From contig JABSRK010000024.1 in the NCBI GenBank assembly GCA_013213915.1, positions 1 to 19,125 of the forward strand: DNA of 19,125 nucleotides, written 5' to 3'. How positions within the stretch are numbered: position 1 is the first letter of the stretch; each line of letters begins with the position of its first letter. Below are positions 7,932 through 12,813 of the stretch, piece by piece. Below the pieces are notes generated by a model that did no database searches, was not told the DNA's origin, and worked only from the letters and a program-made list of their open reading frames with translations. This stretch comes from Planctomycetota bacterium (GTDB taxonomy: Bacteria; Planctomycetota; GCA-002687715). A program made the translations under genes and the position numbers.

Positions 7932-7987
7932 ACGCACCGGCGCCGTATGGTGCGTTGGACCGTGTCTTCTGCGGCAGCAAACCGCAG
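7932..7987 (+). terminator. Two tandem hairpins, possible terminator or leader structure
   Basis: Stem 1 pairs ACGCACC (7932-7938) with GGTGCGT (7949-7955) across a 10-base loop. Stem 2 pairs CTGCGG (7969-7974) with CCGCAG (7982-7987) across a 7-base loop. There is no U-tract after either, so intrinsic termination is uncertain; they could equally be leader structure. Confidence 0.3.
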
Positions 7988-8087
7988 GGAGATCAGAGAT
8001 TCTCACGATGACACACCCAGGCCCCCCTGAGGGCCGGCCGGCTCATTTTCGCCGGGTCCGACCTGTCGTCGTACCCGGGCTGGATGG

Positions 8088-8117
8088 AAGGAGCACTTGC
8101 CGCCGCCGAAGCGGCGG
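8088..8117 (+). promoter_or_regulatory. Misplaced Shine-Dalgarno and hairpin ahead of nfu
   Basis: AAGGAG (8088-8093) stands only 3 bases before an in-frame TTG at 8097, too close for efficient use. A perfect 7-bp stem CCGCCGC/GCGGCGG with a CGAA loop follows at 8100-8117. The ATG chosen for nfu (8142) has no comparable site. The structure may tune nfu translation. Confidence 0.35.
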
Positions 8118-8141
8118 TCGAAGCGTTACCATGAGCCTGCC

Positions 8142-8750
8142 ATGACCGATCAGGCTCCCCAGATCCGCATCATCGCCAAGCCCCAGGTCAACCCGTCCAA
8201 GTGTGACTTCGAAGTTGACCGGAGCGTCGTCGAGGGAACTGCCTACTTCGGTAATGCAGATGCAGCCGAGGGCTCACCGCTGGCCGAGAAGCTGTTCGCG
8301 TTAGACGGCGTGCACGAGATCCTCATGCGCGGGCCGTCGCTCACCGTGACCAAGACCGACGCCATCGAGTGGGGGGCGCTCGCCCGCGACGTGGGCACCA
8401 CGGTGCGCGAACACCTGCTGACCGGCGAACCGTGCGTCAGCGAAGACGCCCTGGCGAGCAGCGACGGCAGCGACGCCGAGAGGATACGCAAGCAGATCGA
8501 GGCTGTCCTCGAATCGGAGATCAACCCCGCCATCGCGTCCCACGGCGGCGTCATCACAATCCTCGACGTCCAGAACGGCGTGGTCTACGTGAAGATGGGC
8601 GGCGGATGTCAGGGATGCGCATCATCGACAGCGACCCTGAAGCAAGGGGTGGAGCAGGCCATCCGCGCACACGTCCCGGACGTGGTCGAGATACTCGATA
8701 CGACCGACCACGCAGCCGGGACGAACCCCTACTACTCCCCCTCCTTCTGA
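8142..8750 (+). CDS. nfuA: Nfu-type Fe-S cluster scaffold/carrier
   Basis: This is a 202-residue cytoplasmic protein. The N-terminal half (about 8-95) fits the Nfu N-terminal domain: P-N/V-N-P-S-K at 15-20, A-Y-F at 34-36, and S-P-L-A-E-K-L-F-A-L-D-G-V at 45-57. The C-terminal half (about 113-188) is a NifU-like domain with G-G-G-C156-Q-G-C159-A-S-S, whose CxxC holds a [4Fe-4S] cluster at a dimer interface in the family. The order matches human NFU1-type proteins; the E. coli NfuA N-domain is different, so the symbol is only indicative. ATG 8142 is preferred because conservation begins there; TTG 8097 would add a basic, unconserved leader. Its stop overlaps the DUF971 start by one base (TGATG), so the two are translationally coupled. 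It would supply clusters to enzymes such as the radical SAM proteins seen here. Confidence 0.9.
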   Translation: MTDQAPQIRIIAKPQVNPSKCDFEVDRSVVEGTAYFGNADAAEGSPLAEKLFALDGVHEILMRGPSLTVTKTDAIEWGALARDVGTTVREHLLTGEPCVSEDALASSDGSDAERIRKQIEAVLESEINPAIASHGGVITILDVQNGVVYVKMGGGCQGCASSTATLKQGVEQAIRAHVPDVVEILDTTDHAAGTNPYYSPSF

Positions 8751-9094
8751 TGAGCCCGCTCTCACCGACAGGCGCGAGCCTGGTCGAGCCCCAACTTCTG
8801 GCCATCTCATGGTCCGACGGCACGACGCTCCACTATCCCCTGGATCACCTGCGCGCGGCGTGTCCCTGCGCGCATTGCCAGGGCCACTACGAGGGTGAGA
8901 AGCCGCCCTTGCACAAGGAACAGTTCCGCGGAATCGGGCTGCGCTCCCTCGATGAGGTGGGTTCCTACGCGTTTCAGATCGCGTTCACGGACGATCACGG
9001 CCTCGGCATCTACACGTGGCAACACCTCCGGGGGCTCGGGTTCGCCGAGGGCGAGGCGCCGGTGGCGGAGCCGCACGACTCCTTCGAGGTGTAG
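8750..9094 (+). CDS. DUF971 protein (GBBH-like N-terminal domain), putative Fe-S assembly partner
   Basis: This is a 114-residue protein starting at the ATG that overlaps the nfu stop in TGATG. The sequence W-S-D-G-T-T-L-H-Y-P-L-D-H-L-R-A-A-C-P-C is typical of DUF971. C38-x-C40-x2-C43 with a later histidine (H83) matches the Zn site of the homologous N-terminal domain of gamma-butyrobetaine hydroxylase. Y-T-W-Q-H-L-R at 88-94 is the usual end motif. In bacteria stand-alone DUF971 proteins often occur near Mrp/ApbC or other Fe-S genes and their exact role is open. Coupling to nfu supports a part in cluster delivery or metal handling. Confidence 0.9.
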   Translation: MSPLSPTGASLVEPQLLAISWSDGTTLHYPLDHLRAACPCAHCQGHYEGEKPPLHKEQFRGIGLRSLDEVGSYAFQIAFTDDHGLGIYTWQHLRGLGFAEGEAPVAEPHDSFEV

Positions 9095-9155
9095 ACGCTC
9101 ACCGCTTCGATCCCTAGACTCCGTCGCGCCGTCTTGCTCCCGGAGCTTTCCACGC

Positions 9156-9617
9156 ATGTCCGACCTGAAGTCCCTGCTTGAGCCGGTCTCGCGTCTCGTC
9201 ACAACGCTGGACTTGAGTCACACCGCCGCGGCGGAAGCGGCGCTGGCCGCAGCATTTCCTGAGGACGGGGACTGTGTACGCGGCATCGAAGCGAACGCCC
9301 GATCCGGCGTGGAGAACGGCACGGTCTGTCACCGCGGGGAGGACCGCATGCGGTTCTCGCGCATCGTCAAGCCAGAGGCCGACGTCACCAATTGTTCCAT
9401 CGACGCCGTGTATATGACCGACGCAAAGGGACCACGCCACTCACATACGAAGGGCGAAGTGTGCCTCTGCTTTCCGGACGATGACGCCGCGACCTTCGAG
9501 GGACGACGGGCGACCTGGATGGTCCTGCCGCCTGGCTCCACCCACGAGCCGACCGTAGCTGGCGGCAGCATGCTGATTCTCTACTGGTGGCCCGACGGGG
9601 CCGTCGCCTGGGAATGA
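9156..9617 (+). CDS. Cupin of the 4-hydroxylaminobenzoate lyase family (DUF4863)
   Basis: This is a 153-residue protein. It has an N-terminal helical part (1-55), then a one-domain cupin. Motif 1 is G-P-R-H95-S-H97-T-K-G-E101 and motif 2 has P-P-G-S-T-H130, giving the usual H-x-H, E, H metal site. The tail I-L-Y-W-W-P-D-G-A-V-A-W fits DUF4863, whose known member PnbB converts 4-hydroxylaminobenzoate to protocatechuate and ammonia. Most members are uncharacterised, so the substrate is uncertain, and no 4-nitrobenzoate reductase or ring-cleavage gene is visible here. It starts 61 bases after the DUF971 gene and 4 bases before the next gene. GGAG lies about 11 bases upstream of the ATG. Confidence 0.82.
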   Translation: MSDLKSLLEPVSRLVTTLDLSHTAAAEAALAAAFPEDGDCVRGIEANARSGVENGTVCHRGEDRMRFSRIVKPEADVTNCSIDAVYMTDAKGPRHSHTKGEVCLCFPDDDAATFEGRRATWMVLPPGSTHEPTVAGGSMLILYWWPDGAVAWE

Positions 9618-9621
9618 ACCG

Positions 9622-9951
9622 ATGACGACGCACATCGAGCTCCTCCGCATCCAGCTCACGACGGGGGCGGCCGGCCACGCGCGCCCTGTGTCGATCCGCT
9701 TCAACGGCATCGACCGTCCGCTCAACCGCATCTCCGGGGGCACGGCCGCCGGCGAGAGCTACGAAGGGGAGTTCTTCATCGGCTCGGCCGCGTCCGAGTG
9801 TTTTCTCCTCGGCCCCTCGGAAGGGTGCTGGGAGGTGAAGGAGATGACGGTCGCGTTCGACCATGACGAGGCACAGGTCTCGCGCCACGTCTTCGGCCCC
9901 TTCGGACTCGACGCTGGCGACTGTCTCGACCTCATGCATGTCCAGGAATGA
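9622..9951 (+). CDS. Uncharacterised 109-residue protein
   Basis: I do not recognise this protein. It is soluble, with no signal peptide or membrane segment. The pattern of alternating residues (S-I-R-F-N-G, E-G-E-F-F-I-G, W-E-V-K-E-M-T-V-A-F-D) suggests a beta sandwich or barrel. Only two cysteines are spaced as a possible pair (C60 and C69), and several acidic residues cluster near the C-terminus. It lies 4 bases after the cupin gene and overlaps the SLOG gene by 14 bases, so it is very probably expressed and coupled to both. Function: unknown. Confidence 0.75.
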   Translation: MTTHIELLRIQLTTGAAGHARPVSIRFNGIDRPLNRISGGTAAGESYEGEFFIGSAASECFLLGPSEGCWEVKEMTVAFDHDEAQVSRHVFGPFGLDAGDCLDLMHVQE

Positions 9952-10411
9952 CGACGCCCCAGCTCTCCGGGTCATCTCCGGCGGCCAGACGGGCGTCGAC
10001 CGGGCGGCCCTCGACGTCGCCATGAAGCTCGGGCTCCCCTGCGGCGGCACGTGTCCGAAGGGGCGGCGCGCCGAGGACGGCAGGGTCCCCGACCGCTATC
10101 CGCTCACGGAGTCGGACACGGCGTCGTACCCCGAACGCACGGAACGCAATGTCATGGACGCGGATGCCACCCTGGTGCTCACCTCCGGCCCACCGAGCGG
10201 TGGCACCGCGTTGACCATCGATCTGGTGAAACGGCACCAGCGGCCCTGCTACGTCATCGATCTAGACCGACTGGAAGACGACGCCCTCGTGCGCGCCTGG
10301 CTCAAAGACCACCAGGTTCGCACCCTCAACGTCGCCGGACCTCGCGAGAGCAGTTCGCACGGCATCCACGGACGGGCATCCCGCCTGCTGGAGGGGTTGT
10401 TGGCTACCTGA
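9938..10411 (+). CDS. Putative molybdenum carrier / YpsA-related SLOG protein
   Basis: This is a 157-residue protein. ATG 9938 is the only usable start before the conserved region and overlaps the preceding gene by 14 bases. The nucleotide-binding motif I-S-G-G-Q-T-G-V-D-R-A-A-L-D (13-26) is followed by G-L-P-C-G-G-T-C-P-K-G-R-R-A-E-D-G (32-48), P-D-R-Y-P-L-T-E (51-58), R-T-E-R-N-V (67-72) and G-G-T-A-L-T (88-93). All fit the PF12694 'putative molybdenum carrier' branch of the SLOG (YpsA-like) superfamily. The Mo role rests on one algal homologue; the SLOG fold generally binds nucleotides or nucleotide-derived ligands. It is the last gene of the nfu-led cluster. Confidence 0.88.
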   Translation: MSRNDDAPALRVISGGQTGVDRAALDVAMKLGLPCGGTCPKGRRAEDGRVPDRYPLTESDTASYPERTERNVMDADATLVLTSGPPSGGTALTIDLVKRHQRPCYVIDLDRLEDDALVRAWLKDHQVRTLNVAGPRESSSHGIHGRASRLLEGLLAT

Positions 10412-10526
10412 CCAGGGAACGGACGCGGTCCAGCACCGGCACAGCGAGGGAAACGAGGTCGGCCCTCCCCCATTCCAGGGCCCCCTGGGCGGGAGCCAGG
10501 GCGGCCAGAAATAGAAATAACCGCAC
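10404..10526 (-). CDS. Possible 40-residue exported peptide or gene remnant
   Basis: On the minus strand a GTG at 10526 opens a frame of 40 residues that starts like a signal peptide (V-R-L-F-L-F-L-A-A-L-A-P-A-Q-G) and ends with a stop at 10404, overlapping the end of the SLOG gene by 8 bases. A weak AGGTG lies about 10 bases upstream. The region is otherwise empty and structured. It could be a tiny secreted peptide, the leftover 5' end of a lost gene, or chance; the evidence is only the signal-like composition. Confidence 0.2.
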   Translation of the reverse strand: MRLFLFLAALAPAQGALEWGRADLVSLAVPVLDRVRSLVR

Positions 10527-10566
10527 GGACCGGCACCTGGGACCCCCATAGTCCCGTCTGCCTGGA

Positions 10567-10582
10567 CCGGACTTACGTCCGG
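10567..10582. repeat. 6-bp hairpin CCGGAC-TTAC-GTCCGG
   Basis: A perfect six-pair GC-rich stem with a four-base loop lies in the non-coding region after the SLOG gene. It may help end the nfu-cluster transcript, but no U-tract follows. Confidence 0.3.
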
Positions 10583-10599
10583 GCCTCTCCGCGCAAGTC

Positions 10600-10607
10600 C
10601 CTATGGT
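10600..10607 (+). promoter_or_regulatory. Isolated copy of the operator half-site CCTATGGT
   Basis: This 8-mer is identical to the left core arm (10666-10673) of the downstream palindrome and lies 66 bases upstream of it, about six helical turns at 10.5 bases per turn. A single 8-mer could recur by chance, but an AT-containing word repeated in this GC-rich stretch is suggestive of an auxiliary operator. Confidence 0.3.
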
Positions 10608-10651
10608 GCCTGCAGTTCCCCGAAGTCGCCCGGACGCAGTCATTGGGCAGG

Positions 10652-10687
10652 TTGACGACCGTAAGCCTATGGTTACCATAGGATTAC
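10652..10687 (+). promoter_or_regulatory. Candidate promoter overlapped by a 27-base near-perfect palindrome (operator)
   Basis: The left arm GTAAGCCTATGGT (10661-10673) and right arm ACCATAGGATTAC (10675-10687) flank a single central T. Twelve of thirteen positions pair; only the G/A at 10665/10683 does not. TTGACG (10652-10657), then 16 bases, then TACCAT (10674-10679) make a plausible sigma-70-like promoter whose spacer and -10 are covered by the palindrome. This is the arrangement expected of a dimeric repressor. The following gene in this direction is the KamA-like radical SAM gene. No regulator gene is seen in the window. Confidence 0.55.
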
Positions 10688-10874
10688 TGTCTGTTCGTCC
10701 CACACAAAGGGGCGGACTCGGGGGGGGTCGCCGGCGAACCGTCGTCGGTCCGACGAGCTGCGCGCACATCACGAGGCGCGGGATCTTCGTCAGGCCACTC
10801 CGTGCGCAACGGGTCGCAAGAAGCGCGGGCCCGGTTTCAGACCGCGTTGATGACGCTCGCGGTCCCACCCTCAG

Positions 10875-10880
10875 AAGGAG
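10875..10880 (+). promoter_or_regulatory. Ribosome binding site fixing the KamA-like start
   Basis: AAGGAG lies 10 bases before ATG 10891. Conservation begins right after this start, so earlier in-frame starts, which would run through the operator region, are rejected. Confidence 0.65.
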
Positions 10881-10890
10881 TGAACTGTTC

Positions 10891-12240
10891 ATGGTGAGGA
10901 CACCAGACGCTGCCCCCGCCTATCGGGTCTACACGCGCAAGGATATCGACCGGGTCCCGGAGCTCATGCGCCTGTCCGTCGAGGACCGGATGGTCATGAA
11001 GGCGGTCTCCGCAGTCCTCCCCTTCCGGGTGAATAACCACGTCGTGGAGACCCTGATCGACTGGGACGACGTCCCTGGCGACCGCATCTACCAGCTCACC
11101 TTCCCCCAGCCCGGCATGCTCGAGGACGCCGACCTCCACCGCATGCTGGAGCTCGTGCATGCCAAGGCCTCGGAAGACGTCATCAAGGCCGAGGCCCGGA
11201 AGATCCAGATGCGCTTGAACCCGCATCCGGCCGGCCAACTGGAGCTGAACGTCCCGACACTCGATGACGAACCCGTCGCAGGCGTTCAGCACAAGTACAA
11301 GCAGACGGTCCTGTTCTTCCCCAGCAGCGGGCAGACCTGCCACGCGTACTGCTCGTACTGCTTCCGCTGGGCACAGTTCGTGGGCTTGGAGGATCTGAAA
11401 TTCGCAGCCCGGGAGTCGAACCGGCTCGTGGAGTACCTGCGCGCCCACAAGGAGGTGACCAGCGTCCTGATCACGGGCGGCGACCCCATGATCATGAAGA
11501 CCGCGCTGCTGCGCCGCTACATCGAACCGATCCTGCGGGCCGGTCTCGATCACGTCACCAGCATCCGCATTGGCACCAAGGCGCTGGCCTTCTGGCCATA
11601 CCGCTTCACCTCCGGTGACGACGCCGACGACCTCATGCGCCTCTTCGGCGAGATTCGAGACGCTGGCAAGGGGCTCGCGCTCATGGCCCACTACAGCCAT
11701 CCCCGCGAGCTGGAGCCCGCGTCCGCCCAGGCCGCGATCCGTCGCGTGATCGACGCGGGGGCAACGGTGCGCTGCCAGGCCCCGCTGATCCGACACGTCA
11801 ACGACAACCATCACGCCTGGGCCAATATGTGGAAGGCTCAGGTGCGGCTCGGGGCCGTGCCGTACTACATGTTCGTCGAGCGCGACACCGGCGCGTGCAA
11901 CTACTTCGAGGTCCCGCTCGCGCGCGCGTACCGCATCTTCACTCGGGCGTACAACATGTGCTCAGGCCTCGAGCGCACGGTCCGCGGGCCGTCCATGTCT
12001 GCGACACCGGGCAAGGTGCTCGTGGACGGCATCACCCGGATCGCCGACGAGGACGTGTTCTCGCTACGGTTCGTCCAGGGTCGCAACCCGGATTGGGTGA
12101 ACCGGCCGTTCCACGCGCGGTTCGACCCGCACGCGACCTGGCTGGACGATCTGGAACCTGCCTTCGGTGCCGACGAGTTCTTCTTCGAAGCCGAGATGCG
12201 CAAACTCAGAGCACCCAGCCCTTTTTCACCTACCGTTTGA
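10891..12240 (+). CDS. KamA-like (lysine 2,3-aminomutase family) radical SAM protein of unknown substrate
   Basis: This is a 449-residue cytoplasmic protein. The cluster motif is T-C150-H-A-Y-C154-S-Y-C157-F-R-W. I-T-G-G-D-P-M (194-200) and S-I-R-I-G-T-K (224-230) are the barrel signatures of the KamA family. The segment M-S-A-T-P-G-K375-V-L-V-D-G aligns with the family's D-A-P-G-G-G-G-K, so K375 is the likely PLP lysine. The Asp before it that binds the substrate amine in lysine 2,3-aminomutase is absent, and so is the other Asp region (here C-N-Y-F-E-V-P-L-A-R-A), so free lysine is unlikely to be the substrate. The C-terminus lacks the Zn-binding cysteines of true KamA. I recall this roughly 450-residue subfamily from other bacteria as annotated but uncharacterised. 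It stands behind its own operator-like promoter and is followed by a hairpin. Confidence 0.87.
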   Translation: MVRTPDAAPAYRVYTRKDIDRVPELMRLSVEDRMVMKAVSAVLPFRVNNHVVETLIDWDDVPGDRIYQLTFPQPGMLEDADLHRMLELVHAKASEDVIKAEARKIQMRLNPHPAGQLELNVPTLDDEPVAGVQHKYKQTVLFFPSSGQTCHAYCSYCFRWAQFVGLEDLKFAARESNRLVEYLRAHKEVTSVLITGGDPMIMKTALLRRYIEPILRAGLDHVTSIRIGTKALAFWPYRFTSGDDADDLMRLFGEIRDAGKGLALMAHYSHPRELEPASAQAAIRRVIDAGATVRCQAPLIRHVNDNHHAWANMWKAQVRLGAVPYYMFVERDTGACNYFEVPLARAYRIFTRAYNMCSGLERTVRGPSMSATPGKVLVDGITRIADEDVFSLRFVQGRNPDWVNRPFHARFDPHATWLDDLEPAFGADEFFFEAEMRKLRAPSPFSPTV

Positions 12241-12245
12241 GCGCG

Positions 12246-12269
12246 CTCAACGGCGGGATCGCCGTTGAG
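12246..12269 (+). terminator. Perfect 10-bp hairpin after the KamA-like gene
   Basis: CTCAACGGCG (12246-12255), loop GGAT, then CGCCGTTGAG (12260-12269), starting five bases after the stop codon. It is the cleanest stem in the window. No U-tract follows, so it may be a non-canonical terminator, an mRNA 3'-end stabiliser or an attenuator before the next gene (start 12305). Confidence 0.55.
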
Positions 12270-12304
12270 GCCGGCGCCTGGGCACCGGAACGCGACCAAC
12301 CGCG

Positions 12305-12796
12305 ATGAAAGCACGGGGACACTCGGTGTGGCTGATGCCCAAGGGCGAAAGCAGGGAGCGCCTGAACGGTCGGATCGCGTCGTTGGCGGGGCACCTCGGA
12401 ACAACGCCCTTCCCTGCGCACGTCACGGTGGCGGGTCAGATCGAGACTGATCTCGACTCGCTCCCGAGCAGGCTCCGAAGCATCGCCCGCAGCCACCCAC
12501 CCCTGACCGTCACCCTCGAGCGCTGCGACGGCGAGGAACGGTGGTTCCGCTGTCTCTTCCACCACGTCGCGCGTACTCCGGAACTCGGCGCGCTGCGCGA
12601 GGCCCTCATGGGCCCGTCACCTTGGACACCCCACCTGAGCCTGTGCTACGGCGACCTGGAAGGCGCGGAGAAGCAACCGTTGATGGACGATGCCGAGCCG
12701 CCGGTCAGCGAATTCACGGCCGACGCCCTCCATCTGTGGGACACAAACGGACCGGTCGACACCTGGAAGCCGGTCGCGGTGTTTCCGTTGGGATAG
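12305..12796 (+). CDS. 2H phosphoesterase (cyclic phosphodiesterase / RNA ligase-like fold)
   Basis: This is a 163-residue cytoplasmic protein. The two signature motifs of the 2H superfamily are present: P-A-H39-V-T41-V-A-G and P-H110-L-S112-L-C-Y-G. The G-H-S-V-W-L-M-P start and the overall length fit the CPDase-like branch (plant and yeast cyclic phosphodiesterases acting on ADP-ribose 1'',2''-cyclic phosphate, and related bacterial proteins). The substrate cannot be told; a 2',3'-cyclic nucleotide or RNA-end product is likely. The start at ATG 12305 lacks a strong ribosome site and lies 35 bases after the hairpin. The metallophosphoesterase gene follows after 17 bases, so two phosphoesterases adjoin. 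Confidence 0.85.
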   Translation: MKARGHSVWLMPKGESRERLNGRIASLAGHLGTTPFPAHVTVAGQIETDLDSLPSRLRSIARSHPPLTVTLERCDGEERWFRCLFHHVARTPELGALREALMGPSPWTPHLSLCYGDLEGAEKQPLMDDAEPPVSEFTADALHLWDTNGPVDTWKPVAVFPLG

Positions 12797-12813
12797 GCGG
12801 CTATCATGCGCCG

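Larger units (their letters stand above)
7836..8141 (+). other. Non-coding leader or intergenic region before nfu
   Basis: These 306 bases contain no gene I can support. They contain two neighbouring hairpins (7932-7987), a GCCGGCCGGC palindrome followed by CATTTT at about 8035-8050, a good Shine-Dalgarno sequence (8088-8093) not well spaced to any start, and a 7-bp hairpin (8100-8117) just upstream of the nfu start. Together they suggest a structured leader of the nfu cluster, a terminator of the lipoprotein gene, or both. Confidence 0.5.
10412..10890. other. Dyad-rich non-coding region upstream of the KamA-like gene
   Basis: These 479 bases lack a convincing large gene; the only candidate is the tiny minus-strand frame at its left end. 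They hold dyads CCAGGG/CCCTGG (10475-10488), GGGAC/GTCCC (10539-10555), CCGGAC/GTCCGG with a TTAC loop (10567-10582), the 27-base operator-like palindrome (10661-10687), and a 15-base palindrome TCGTCGG-T-CCGACGA (10742-10756). There is also a run of eight G (10720-10727). The leader from the candidate promoter to ATG 10891 would be about 200 bases, room for post-transcriptional control. Confidence 0.6.

Noticed and set aside
7845..8030. 61-residue plus-strand frame after the lipoprotein
   Set aside because: It is Arg/Pro-rich, has no domain and crosses both hairpins; it looks non-coding.
8035..8050. GCCGGCCGGC followed by CATTTT as an intrinsic terminator
   Set aside because: The palindrome allows only a three-pair stem once a loop is left, and the T run is short; too weak to call separately.
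10603..10890. 96-residue N-terminal extension of the KamA-like protein
   Set aside because: It would translate through the operator palindrome and has no conserved character. AAGGAG marks ATG 10891.
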